Assembly (NCBI GenBank): GCA_023150615.1
Contig: JAKLKO010000005.1
Location: 152,977-216,976 of the forward strand
From: Phycisphaerae bacterium
GTDB lineage: Bacteria > Planctomycetota > Phycisphaerae > UBA1845 > UTPLA1
Reading direction: 5' to 3'
Length of the DNA: 64,000 nt
A model generated the notes under the pieces. That model was not told the DNA's origin, searched no databases, and saw only the letters and a list, made by a program, of their open reading frames with translations. Of this stretch, positions 1-7,593 are shown piece after piece. The position numbers and the translations under genes are program-made. How positions within the stretch are numbered: position 1 is the first letter of the stretch; every line of letters begins with the position of its first letter.

Positions 1-248
1 GCGGCCTGGTACGCGTGCTCGACCGATGGATAGATCATGCCCTCGAAATGCACCTCGGCGGACCAGAAGTTCGAAAGGAAACGGTACGGCCCGCGGAACG
101 ACGAGATCCTGTTGTTCGAATCGGCGGGCGAGGAGCGATCGTGTTGAGTTGTGGCCGTCGGTGAAGCACAGCCCGCGACGAGCGCAATCGACGCCGCGAT
201 GATTGTGGGCGTTCGGTGGCTACGATTCCCGGCACGCGGTCGAGGCAT
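1..248 (-). CDS. Partial NADAR-domain (YbiA-like) protein with lipoprotein signal
   Basis: The gene runs off the left edge, and 82 codons from the N terminus are visible. The frame opens at ATG 248 and has no stop. Residues 15-27 form a hydrophobic signal segment ending in the lipobox-like LVAGC, followed by a Ser/Thr/Ala-rich linker. From about residue 50 the protein reads SSFRGPYRFLSNFW, then FEGMIYPSVEHAYQAA. This is the hallmark N-terminal block of NADAR/YbiA proteins, which are N-glycosidases on riboflavin intermediates or ADP-ribose-type substrates. Known members are cytosolic, so a lipoprotein signal is odd. An internal Met (EGMIY) lies within the domain, so a shorter start would cut it. 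The family call is firm on the visible motif. Export is inferred from the signal alone. Confidence 0.72.
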   Translation of the reverse strand, partial: MPRPRAGNRSHRTPTIIAASIALVAGCASPTATTQHDRSSPADSNNRISSFRGPYRFLSNFWSAEVHFEGMIYPSVEHAYQA

Positions 249-370
249 GCCTGCGCAGTCTATCGCGGACGGGCGCGGGTCGAAGGCCCCGGTCGTAACC
301 CGCCCGCGGCCGGAATCATCGAAATCCGCGGGCGGCTGGATCATGTCGGTCGGTTATGAGGAGCGGCGTC

Positions 371-1279
371 ATGCGACAGGCGATCATCCCGTTGTTGCTG
401 GTGGGGCTGTCCGGCTGCCAGAGTCCGCGACTGGACGTCAGCGATACGTACGCGATGCCCGGCCGTGTCAGCGTTCTGGAGGCGCACGTCGAACAGCGCG
501 CAGTGCTGGGCGATGACCGGGGCGTGCCTGGCGCGCGGGTCGTATTCCGCGTCGATGACCGCACGATCGGCGAGGCGGTGACGGACGGCGAAGGCCTCGC
601 GCGGCTGACCTGCGCGCTACAGGAGGGTGAAGGGCACATCCACGCCGAGACGACCGTGGCGGGCAAGTCGCTTCGCGCCGAGGGCGGCGTGTACGCCTGG
701 CCGAAGGATCGCACGATCATCGTCTGCGACATCGACGAGACCGTGTCGGACACCCACATTCGCGAGTTGCTGACCGGCCGCGATGAGGACACGCGCTCGC
801 AGCCGCTGCGCGGTTCGGTCGAGACGCTGAAAACGCTGGCCTCGCGCTACGGACTGCTGTACCTGACCGCGCGGCCGGGGTCGTTGATGGCCAAGACGCG
901 GACGTGGCTCGAGCGGCACGGGTTTCCATCGGCGCCGCTGATCACGACGCCGTCGATCGGCGGCTCGCTGGCGCCGCGGCGATTCAAGGACCGCAAGCTG
1001 ATGGAACTACGTCGCAACTGGCCGAACCTGCTCATCGGAATCGGCAACGCGAACTCGGACTCGGAGGCGTACGCGAAGAACGGGCTTCTGGCACTGATCA
1101 TCGACGATGAGGACGACAACCGGTTCCGCTCGCACGCCGTCGTCCTGCGGGACTGGCGAATGGTGCGGGCGTTCTTCGATGCGAACGAGGCGGTGCTGGC
1201 CGAGCCGACGAAGCTGGCCGACGTGCTGGCCAGCGAGGGAATGCTGCTGCGGCCGGTTATTCGCTACCAGAAAGACTAG
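371..1279 (+). CDS. Lipoprotein with LNS2/APP1-like HAD phosphatase domain
   Basis: The 302-residue protein starts at ATG 371, preceded by GAGGAG at 358-363. An in-frame ATG at 356 lacks a site. Residues 1-16 are a lipoprotein signal ending LVGLSGC. Residues 20-115 look like a beta-sandwich (carboxypeptidase-regulatory or Ig-like) domain. From about residue 118 the HAD core follows: IIVCDIDETVSDTH carries the DxDxT nucleophile motif, YLTARP is motif II, FKDRKL supplies the motif III lysine, and GNANSDSEAYAKNG is the acidic motif IV. This arrangement matches the lipin/Smp2 (LNS2) and APP1 (DUF2183) phosphatidate phosphatases. A role in phosphatidate or other phospho-substrate hydrolysis at the cell envelope is inferred. 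It stands alone, on the opposite strand from the nucleoside-salvage pair downstream. Confidence 0.7.
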   Translation: MRQAIIPLLLVGLSGCQSPRLDVSDTYAMPGRVSVLEAHVEQRAVLGDDRGVPGARVVFRVDDRTIGEAVTDGEGLARLTCALQEGEGHIHAETTVAGKSLRAEGGVYAWPKDRTIIVCDIDETVSDTHIRELLTGRDEDTRSQPLRGSVETLKTLASRYGLLYLTARPGSLMAKTRTWLERHGFPSAPLITTPSIGGSLAPRRFKDRKLMELRRNWPNLLIGIGNANSDSEAYAKNGLLALIIDDEDDNRFRSHAVVLRDWRMVRAFFDANEAVLAEPTKLADVLASEGMLLRPVIRYQKD

Positions 1280-1295
1280 CCCATCGCTGCGGCGG

Positions 1296-2576
1296 TCAGA
1301 TCATCAGGCTCGCGACGCAGGCAGTCATCCAGCAGGCGAGCGCCCCGCCAAGCATCGCGCGCGGCCCGAGTCGCGCAAGGTCGTGGCGACGATCGGGCGC
1401 CATCGCGCCGATGCCCGCAATCTGAATCGCGATCGAGCTGAAATTCGCAAACCCGCACAACGCGAACACCGACAACTGCACCGCGCGCGGGGAGAGGCGC
1501 CCGTCGCTGATCATCTCGGCGAGCGAACGATAGGCGATGAACTCGTTGGCCGCCATCGCCCGGCCGAGCAGGCTGGCCAGCGGGCGGCAATCGTCGACCG
1601 GACCGCCGATCAGCCACGCCACGGGATAGAACAGCAGGCCGAGCAGCGCGTCGAGCGAGAGCTGCTCGACGGCCATCGCGCGCAGCGCGGGCTGCATGAA
1701 ATCGAGGCGGCCGAGCGCGCCGAGCGCCGCGTCGAGCAGGCGGATGATCGCGATGAACGCGATGAGCATGGCCGCGACGTTCAGCGCCAGGCGCAGCCCG
1801 TCGAGCGCGCCGTTCGCGGCCGCGTCGATGACGTTCACGGTCTCGCGCGGAAGTTTCAGCCGTACCGTCCCGGCCGTGACCGGCTGTTCCATCTCGGGCA
1901 GGAGGATCTTGGCGATCACCAGCCCGGCTGGGGCGGAGATGATCGACGCAGTGAGCAGGTGCTGGGCGAAGCCGGCCATGGCGGCCCGGTCGTCGTGGCC
2001 GAGCAGCGAGGTATAGACCGCGATCAGGCTGCCCGCGATCGTGGCGAATCCGCCGATCATCACGGCGTTCAGCTCGGAGCGCGTCATGGACGGGATGTAC
2101 GGTCGCACGAGCAGGGGCGCTTCGGTCTGGCCGAGGAAGATGTTCCCGGCGGCCGAGAGACTCTCGGCGCCGCTGACGCGCATCAGCCGCTTCATGACGT
2201 ACGCCATCGCGGCGACCGCCTTCTGCAGCACGCCGAGGTGATATCCGACGGCCGAGAGCGAGGCGAAGACGATGATCGTCGGAAGGGCCTTCGCGGCGAA
2301 GACGAAGCCCCACGCGTCCGGCCGGCTGTCGACGAGGTTTCCGAAGACGAAGCGGGCGCCTTCATCCGAGGCGGCGATCAGCACTGTGACGAGATCGCCG
2401 ATCGCGCCGAAGATCGTCATTCCGATCGTCGTCTTGAGTACGAAACTCGCCAGCGCGAACTGAAGCGCCAGTCCCGCCGCGACCGTTCGCCACGGAAACG
2501 CCCGCCGGTTCGACGAAAGCAGCCACGCCACGAGTAGGAAGACCGTCAGTCCCAGCAGCGCGCGGAGTTCGCTCAT
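1296..2576 (-). CDS. nupC: Concentrative nucleoside transporter (CNT/NupC family)
   Basis: The 426-residue protein has about ten hydrophobic membrane spans. The start is ATG 2576, one base after the tdk stop. The central signature NIFLGQTEAPLLVRPY followed by MTRSEL is the conserved nucleoside-binding region of CNT transporters. The later ANEFIAY and the ALCGFANFSSIAIQIAGIG segment match the second half of the family core. It would import nucleosides by cation symport across the inner membrane. The one-base spacing to the upstream thymidine kinase gene suggests translational coupling and a shared role in nucleoside uptake and phosphorylation. An open frame continues further upstream but only reads through tdk out of frame. 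Confidence 0.92.
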   Translation of the reverse strand: MSELRALLGLTVFLLVAWLLSSNRRAFPWRTVAAGLALQFALASFVLKTTIGMTIFGAIGDLVTVLIAASDEGARFVFGNLVDSRPDAWGFVFAAKALPTIIVFASLSAVGYHLGVLQKAVAAMAYVMKRLMRVSGAESLSAAGNIFLGQTEAPLLVRPYIPSMTRSELNAVMIGGFATIAGSLIAVYTSLLGHDDRAAMAGFAQHLLTASIISAPAGLVIAKILLPEMEQPVTAGTVRLKLPRETVNVIDAAANGALDGLRLALNVAAMLIAFIAIIRLLDAALGALGRLDFMQPALRAMAVEQLSLDALLGLLFYPVAWLIGGPVDDCRPLASLLGRAMAANEFIAYRSLAEMISDGRLSPRAVQLSVFALCGFANFSSIAIQIAGIGAMAPDRRHDLARLGPRAMLGGALACWMTACVASLMI

Positions 2577-2577
2577 C

Positions 2578-3186
2578 TCAGGCAGGCTCGGGCGCCGGAC
2601 CGGGAAGCGGCTCAAAGCAGCGGCCGCAGCGCGGCTCGTAGCAGTCGGCGCCGCCGACCATGAAGTTCTCGTGCACGGGCACCAGCCGCTGCGAGTAGCG
2701 GGCCTCGCCGCCGCACTTCGTGCACCTCGCCGAGGTCGCGATGACCTCGTCGGCCATCGCGGCCAGCTCGGGCATCGGCGTGAACGGTCGGCCCCACGCA
2801 TCGTTGTCGATGCCCGCGACGAAGACGGTCTTTCCTTCGGCGAGCAGCGTGCTCGTTGCGTCGATCAGCGCGCGGCCGAAGAAGTGCCCCTCGTCGATGG
2901 CGATGACGTCCGCGTCAGCGGCGAGCCGCTGGATCGTGGCGGCGTCGGGGGCGCGCTGTGCATCGAAGCGGTCCTCGTCGTGCGTGACGAGGTGGGCGGC
3001 GTCGTAGCGGTCGTCGATGCGGTGCTTGAGGGCCAGAACGCGCCGTCCGGACCGCTGGGCGTCCCGGAGCCGCGCGATCAAACACGTCGTCTTGCCGCTG
3101 AACATGCAGCCGGCGATCACGACCAGCCGGCCGGGATGTGGGGAACGGTCCTGCACGGTCTGCGGCGCTCCGGGTCCGGACTGCAT
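2578..3186 (-). CDS. tdk: Thymidine kinase, type II
   Basis: This is a 202-residue enzyme that phosphorylates thymidine in pyrimidine salvage. The P-loop GCMFSGKTT lies about 26 residues from the start. The Walker B-like IDEGHFF follows at about residue 95; its Glu is the catalytic base. The lasso region has the zinc cysteines CTKCGG and CYEPRCGRC. The C terminus is slightly extended and Pro-rich. ATG 3186 was chosen; an in-frame GTG at 3207 would add seven residues and shows no better ribosome site. The gene is followed after one base by the nucleoside transporter, so the two form a nucleoside uptake and trapping operon on the minus strand. The identification is secure. Confidence 0.95.
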   Translation of the reverse strand: MQSGPGAPQTVQDRSPHPGRLVVIAGCMFSGKTTCLIARLRDAQRSGRRVLALKHRIDDRYDAAHLVTHDEDRFDAQRAPDAATIQRLAADADVIAIDEGHFFGRALIDATSTLLAEGKTVFVAGIDNDAWGRPFTPMPELAAMADEVIATSARCTKCGGEARYSQRLVPVHENFMVGGADCYEPRCGRCFEPLPGPAPEPA

Positions 3187-3336
3187 TGTGCCGCCGGGAT
3201 TCTGCACGGCAAGTCGGCGTAGGTCGGCACGGATCGCCAGAGGGATCGCAATCAGATGTGCTCGAGATGCGAGGAGGCTGTGGAACCGGCGCGAGTCCGG
3301 TTGCGTTCGGCCAAGCCGTGTGCGCGATATCCGGCA

Positions 3337-3570
3337 TCACGCTGAGGAAGGATGATGCCTGGCTGCGAGCCATCGCGCCGCGACGTCAGCGAACAGCGTG
3401 ACGAAGACGGAACGCTGGTACGGATCGTCCCATTCCCCAGAATCGTCGCGCCATCCGAGCGTGACCGAAATCGTCGCCGCGTTGCCGGCTCGTTCGGCTT
3501 CGACATTGCACTTCGTGCGCCGTAGCGGATGCTGTCCATTCGTGAACTCAAGGTCAAGACCCGTGAGCAC
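3337..3570 (-). CDS. Small uncharacterised protein
   Basis: An open frame of 77 codons starts from GTG 3570 and has protein-like composition: alternating polar and hydrophobic residues, GWRDDSGEWDDPYQRSVFVTLF, and few Arg runs. I do not recognise the family. The frame stays open and protein-like further upstream to a stop at 3673-3675, reading through GSDRPVKDAWAVLTGLDLEF. The true start may therefore be an unusual codon such as CTG 3636, or the 5' end may be damaged. It lies between the thymidine kinase operon and the redoxin terminator with no clear operon partner. A predicted mostly-beta fold is only an impression. Confidence 0.45.
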   Translation of the reverse strand: MLTGLDLEFTNGQHPLRRTKCNVEAERAGNAATISVTLGWRDDSGEWDDPYQRSVFVTLFADVAARWLAARHHPSSA

Positions 3571-3731
3571 CGCCCATGCGTCCTTGACCGGTCGATCGGA
3601 CCCCGTGAATGCCGGAGCGGTTTCCGTGCCGAGCAGGCACGATTGAAACCTATCCGAACGCGCGAGTGCGTTCTATTGGTATTTCTACCCAAAATGAGGC
3701 ACGGTTCGTCGAGTGCGGGCGTATTGGCTGC

Positions 3732-3766
3732 GAAAAGTAGAAAGGGCGGGCCATTACGACCCGCCC
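3732..3766 (-). terminator. Intrinsic terminator of the redoxin gene
   Basis: On the minus strand, GGGCGGG (3766-3760), a 9-base loop and CCCGCCC (3750-3744) form a perfect 7-bp GC stem. A T-rich tail (TTTCTACTTTT, 3743-3733) follows. It lies 66 bases past the stop codon of the redoxin gene. Confidence 0.7.
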
Positions 3767-3831
3767 GGATCGATCCTGAATTGCTCCGCAGCGTTAACTC
3801 CGCTCCTGACGCGCGACGCGGAGCGAACGCG

Positions 3832-4443
3832 CTACCGCTTGTACTTCACGCTGCAGCCGAACGACTCGGTCTTCGACACCGGCACGTCCTTGCCGGCCAG
3901 AAGGGCGTCGAGGGCCTCGGCCGCGTACTGCCGGCTCCCGTTGCGCTCATCGAGCGAGCCCATGTAGGCCAGCGTCCCCTTGTTGACGATGAAGATGTGC
4001 GGCGTGGTCCGCGCGCCGTAGGCGCGGCCGACCTTGCCATCGAAGTCCGACAGGATCGGATACGGGATCTTCGCGGTCTTGGCGTAGTCGCTGTTCTCGC
4101 GCGTGGTGTGGTAGTTCGTGCTGTCGATCGCGAGCCAGACGACGCCCTTCTTCGAGTACCTCTCGCAGGCGGCCTTCATCTTGTCGTGGTAGGCACGCGT
4201 GACCGGACATTCGCGATTGAACCACTCGAGAACGACGATCTTGTCCTTGACATCGTCGAGCCTGTAGGTCTTGCCATCGCTGGCCTCGAGTGCGAAGCCC
4301 GGCGCGCTCGCGCCGATCGTGGCCGTCGTCGCGCCCTCCGACTTGCCCGCGCCGGACGATGAGCCGCCCTTGGCCGATGCGCGGGCGACGATCAGCGCGG
4401 TCGAGAGGATCAGCGCGGTGATGACGAGGTGATTCTTCTGCAT
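3832..4443 (-). CDS. Exported single-cysteine redoxin (AhpC/TSA-like)
   Basis: The 203-residue protein starts at ATG 4443 with an AAGGAG ribosome site about 7 bases upstream. Residues 5-22 are a Sec signal segment, followed by a Gly/Ser-rich linker. The thioredoxin fold begins near residue 45 (GASAPGFALEASDGKTYRL). The active-site region reads VLEWFNRECPVTRAYH, with one peroxidatic-type cysteine instead of CxxC. A cis-Pro region (RTTPHIFIV) and a C-terminal tail ending GCSVKYKR follow. This layout is common in redoxin-domain proteins of planctomycetes and other environmental bacteria and suggests a periplasmic or envelope peroxide or thiol reductase. The substrate is unknown. It is monocistronic, with a terminator downstream. 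Confidence 0.82.
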   Translation of the reverse strand: MQKNHLVITALILSTALIVARASAKGGSSSGAGKSEGATTATIGASAPGFALEASDGKTYRLDDVKDKIVVLEWFNRECPVTRAYHDKMKAACERYSKKGVVWLAIDSTNYHTTRENSDYAKTAKIPYPILSDFDGKVGRAYGARTTPHIFIVNKGTLAYMGSLDERNGSRQYAAEALDALLAGKDVPVSKTESFGCSVKYKR

Positions 4444-4892
4444 GGCGATTCTCCTTTTCTTCAGGGCCTTCTTCGATAGTCGATGCTCATGAAGGTTTGT
4501 TCCGAACGGGACGAAGCGAATCTTCGCCGGCCGGTGCCGCAACGCAAACCCTGGCACGACGAGCCGCGCATCACCGCCCGGTCGTCCGCAAACGCCACCC
4601 CGCTTACGCCACGGGCTCCGCCGGGATCGGAACGACCGATCGGCATGCGGCTCCGCCACCTTCCCTTGGATGACAGGACGGATGACAGGCCCAGGCCCGG
4701 TCGAAAAACGGGTCCCGGGCCCAGGGCCGCGGGCCTCGCGGGGTGCTTCGGCGTCGTCGGGGGTTTCCCTAGCCTGGTGTCGGAACAGGTGTTAGAATCC
4801 TGTTCTTCGATCTTCCGCGGGGCCTTTTTTCTGGCGCGGTGGTGCGGTCCGGCCCTGGAGCGGGAGAGCAAGCCCCTTGGAGATTTCATTCG
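4444..4892. other. Intergenic region between redoxin and UDP-sugar dehydrogenase
   Basis: These 449 bases lie between divergent genes and hold no supported gene. The redoxin ribosome site lies at the left edge. GC-rich self-complementary sequence occurs around 4690-4745. A TAGAAT -10-like hexamer is at 4793-4798, and a T6 tract at about 4826-4831 has no clear stem before it. Confidence 0.5.
4793..4798 (+). promoter_or_regulatory. Putative -10 element (TAGAAT) for the UDP-sugar dehydrogenase
   Basis: TAGAAT lies 94 bases upstream of the start codon. No convincing -35 is present at 16-18 bases. The same hexamer precedes frr and the ABC exporter operon. Confidence 0.3.
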
Positions 4893-5777
4893 ATGAAGGC
4901 GGCGATCGTCGGCGTGGGCGTGGTCGGTACGGCGATGAAGGCGCTGGTCTCCGACGCGGTGGATTACGACGTGAAGACGCACCCGGATTCGCGTCGCAAT
5001 GACGTGAACGCGTGTGATATCGCGTTCGTGTGCGTGCCGACGCCGCGGGCCGCGGATGGTTCGTGCGACACGAGCATCGTCGAGGAGGTCGTGCGCTGGT
5101 TGAAGACGCCGCTGATCGTCATCCGCTCGACGATCTCGCCGGGCACGACCGAGCGCCTCAAGGCCGAAACGGGCAAGCGCATCGTCTTCCAGCCCGAGTA
5201 CCTCGGCGAAACGACGGCGCATCCGATGTGGAACATGCGCGGGCGGGAGTTCATCGTCCTCGGCGGCGCGCGCGAAGACAACTCGGCCGTCGCCGACTTC
5301 TACAAGAGGTTCCATCACTCCGAGCTGCGGTTCTACTTCTGCGATGCGACGACCGCCGAGCTGGCGAAGTACATGGAGAACTCGTTCTACGCCGTCAAGG
5401 TGACGTTCTGCAACGAATTCTTCGATCTGGCGCAGGCGTTCGGCGTGGACTTCAACGAGTTGCGAGAGATATGGCTGGCCGATCCGCGGATCAGCCGCGA
5501 TCACACCTTCGTCTATCCGCAGCAGCGGGGGTTCTCGGGCAAGTGCCTGCCCAAGGACGTCTCGGCCATCATTCACGCGGCGAAGCAGCAGGGTTACGAA
5601 GCGCATTTGCTTCGGGCCACGATGGCGGTGAATGACCGCTTCGTCACGCTCAACGGTGGCAACGGTGAAAAACCGACCGAGCGTCGCGCAGCGGTCGAGC
5701 CGGCTGTGCCGACGGCCCCGCGCCGCGTCGTTCGCTCCGAAGCGCCGGCGACCGTGGGCACCTACCGCACGGACTGA
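4893..5777 (+). CDS. Short UDP-glucose/GDP-mannose dehydrogenase family protein
   Basis: The 294-residue protein starts at ATG 4893 with a GGAG just upstream. The N-terminal Rossmann motif is GVGVVGTAM. The central domain carries the family landmarks CVPTP, STISPGTT, FQPEYLGE, ELAKYMENSFYAVKVTFCNE and the catalytic-cysteine motif GFSGKCLPKD near residue 225. Canonical UDP-glucose dehydrogenases (about 400-450 residues) have a further C-terminal sugar-nucleotide-binding domain. Here the homology stops after MAVNDRF, and a roughly 45-residue Pro/Arg/Ala-rich tail takes its place. It probably oxidises a nucleotide sugar to a uronic acid for polysaccharide synthesis. The missing third domain makes the substrate uncertain. 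Short relatives of this kind are also found in phages. Confidence 0.82.
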   Translation: MKAAIVGVGVVGTAMKALVSDAVDYDVKTHPDSRRNDVNACDIAFVCVPTPRAADGSCDTSIVEEVVRWLKTPLIVIRSTISPGTTERLKAETGKRIVFQPEYLGETTAHPMWNMRGREFIVLGGAREDNSAVADFYKRFHHSELRFYFCDATTAELAKYMENSFYAVKVTFCNEFFDLAQAFGVDFNELREIWLADPRISRDHTFVYPQQRGFSGKCLPKDVSAIIHAAKQQGYEAHLLRATMAVNDRFVTLNGGNGEKPTERRAAVEPAVPTAPRRVVRSEAPATVGTYRTD

Positions 5778-5853
5778 GACGCTACTCGACGACGAATCCA
5801 CGAATCCGGCCGGTGCTAGGCCGCGGCGGCGCGCAGTGCTATCGTAGAGCGCC

Positions 5854-7554
5854 ATGTCGCTCGTCAGCCTGCCGCAGACCGTTCGCAGCCTCGCGCGCCT
5901 GCGGATCATCGCGCAGGTGCTGACGAAGCACGGCTTCGGCCACATCGTCGAGCGCGTCCAACTTCGTCGATACATCCCGCTTCCGAGCTGGCTGATCGGT
6001 CCGCCGCCCGATGCCTTCGAGCCCGACCTGCTCCGCAGCGTCGGCCAGCGGCTCGTGCGCGTCTGCGAAGAGCTCGGGCCGACGTTCGTGAAGCTCGGAC
6101 AGCTCGCGGCCGGCCGGCCGGACATCCTGCCGCCGGTGATCGCAACCGAGTTGTCGCGCTTGCAGGACGACGTCGCACCGTTTCCATCGGCGCAGGCACG
6201 GCGTTGCATCGCGGACGCGATCGGCAAACCGATCGAGGCGATCTTCCGCTCGTTCGACGATGCGCCGTACGCCAGCGGCTCGATCGCGCAGGTGCACCGC
6301 GCGGTCACCGCCGACGGCCAGGAGGTGGTGGTCAAGGTCCGCCGCCCCGAGATCGACTCGGTCATTCATCTCGACGTGACGATTCTTCGCTGGCTGGCGG
6401 GAGCGATCGAGAACCACATCCCCGAGTTGCGCTTTGCCCGCCCGCGGGTGCTGGTCGACGAGTTCGCGCGGGCGATCACGCGCGAGCTGGATTTCGTCAA
6501 CGAGGCATCGTTCACGACGCGCTTCGCCGATGCCTTTGCCGACGATCCGCACGTCCGCATCCCGGCGGTGCGCTGGGACCTGACCGAATCCAACGTGCTC
6601 ACGCTGGAGTATCTCACCGGCCTGTCGCTCCGCGAGGTGCAGGATGATCCGAAGTGCGGCGTCGATCGCGCGTCTGCGGCAAAGCACCTCGCGACTTGCT
6701 TCATGCGACAGTTCTTCGACCTAGGCCTGTTTCACGCCGATCCGCATCCGGGCAACCTGCTGTTCATCCGGCCCGACCGCGTCGGCCTGATCGACTTTGG
6801 CAACGCGGGCCAGATCGAGGAGGAGCTTTCGGCGCGGCTCGTCATCGCCCTCGTGGGCACCATCCGCAAGGAGGTCGACCTGATCATCGACGTCCTGGCG
6901 GATACCGGCGCGCTCGGCGCGAACACGAACCGCGATTCGCTGCGCCGCGACCTGCGCGAGATGCTCGAGAAGTACTACGGCCTGCCGCTGCGGAGACTCG
7001 AACTGGGGGCGATCTTCTTCGAACTGATGGAGATTTCGCGGCGTAACGACGTGACGCTTCCGCGCGAGTTCGTGCAGCTCGGCCGGAGTCTCGTCGCCGT
7101 CGCGGGCGTGGCGCTCCAGCTCGATCCGGAGCTGAACCTGCTCGAGATCATCGTGCCGCGCCTCCGTCGCACACTGCTCAACCACTTCTCCGGCGGCCGC
7201 GTGCTCCGCGAGTTGGGCTTCGGACTGTGGCACCTGCTCAACATCCTCCGCGAAGCGCCGCGGCTGATCCGCGACATCCTCCGCCGTGCGGGCCGCGGGC
7301 AGTTCCAGGTCAACATCCGCCACCAGAACCTCGACTACCTCGCCAGCGAGGTGGACCGCTCGAGCAACCGCATGGCGTTTTCGATCCTCATGGCGTCCAC
7401 CGTTATCGGAAGCTCCATGCTCATCAGCATGAACCGCTCCGAAACCATCATGAACCTGCCGATCCGCTACCTCGGCGTCGTCGGTTACCTGATCTCCTTC
7501 GTCATGGCCGTCTGGCTCGTCATCGCCATCCTCCGCAGCGGAAAACTCTCCTGA
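5854..7554 (+). CDS. UbiB/ABC1 (AarF-type) atypical kinase
   Basis: The 566-residue membrane-associated protein kinase-like ATPase belongs to the family that supports quinone biosynthesis. Visible motifs in order are the KxGQ segment FVKLGQLAAGRPDILP (about residue 80), the alanine-rich loop ASGSIAQVHRA (about 150), the lysine strand VVVKVRRP, the catalytic loop FHADPHPGNLLF (about 295) and the metal motif LIDFGNAGQ. Two hydrophobic helices near the C terminus (about 510-560) anchor it in the membrane. The A-rich loop has Gly where many relatives have Ala. No ubi or men genes are adjacent, so the substrate pathway is inferred from the family only. The ribosome site is weak. Confidence 0.9.
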   Translation: MSLVSLPQTVRSLARLRIIAQVLTKHGFGHIVERVQLRRYIPLPSWLIGPPPDAFEPDLLRSVGQRLVRVCEELGPTFVKLGQLAAGRPDILPPVIATELSRLQDDVAPFPSAQARRCIADAIGKPIEAIFRSFDDAPYASGSIAQVHRAVTADGQEVVVKVRRPEIDSVIHLDVTILRWLAGAIENHIPELRFARPRVLVDEFARAITRELDFVNEASFTTRFADAFADDPHVRIPAVRWDLTESNVLTLEYLTGLSLREVQDDPKCGVDRASAAKHLATCFMRQFFDLGLFHADPHPGNLLFIRPDRVGLIDFGNAGQIEEELSARLVIALVGTIRKEVDLIIDVLADTGALGANTNRDSLRRDLREMLEKYYGLPLRRLELGAIFFELMEISRRNDVTLPREFVQLGRSLVAVAGVALQLDPELNLLEIIVPRLRRTLLNHFSGGRVLRELGFGLWHLLNILREAPRLIRDILRRAGRGQFQVNIRHQNLDYLASEVDRSSNRMAFSILMASTVIGSSMLISMNRSETIMNLPIRYLGVVGYLISFVMAVWLVIAILRSGKLS

Positions 7555-7593
7555 TCGGGCGCGATCGGACCGAATTAATCGGCAGATACCGCC

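Noticed and set aside
35..235. Minus-strand 66-codon frame at the left edge
   Set aside because: It is out of frame with the NADAR protein, which occupies the same strand and gives recognisable family motifs.
1107..2537. Long plus-strand open frame opposite nupC
   Set aside because: Arg/Glu/Asp-rich translation typical of an antisense frame in GC-rich DNA. The opposite strand encodes a clear nucleoside transporter.
4826..4832. T6 tract as an intrinsic terminator
   Set aside because: No stable stem directly precedes it, and there is no gene upstream on the plus strand that needs a terminator here.
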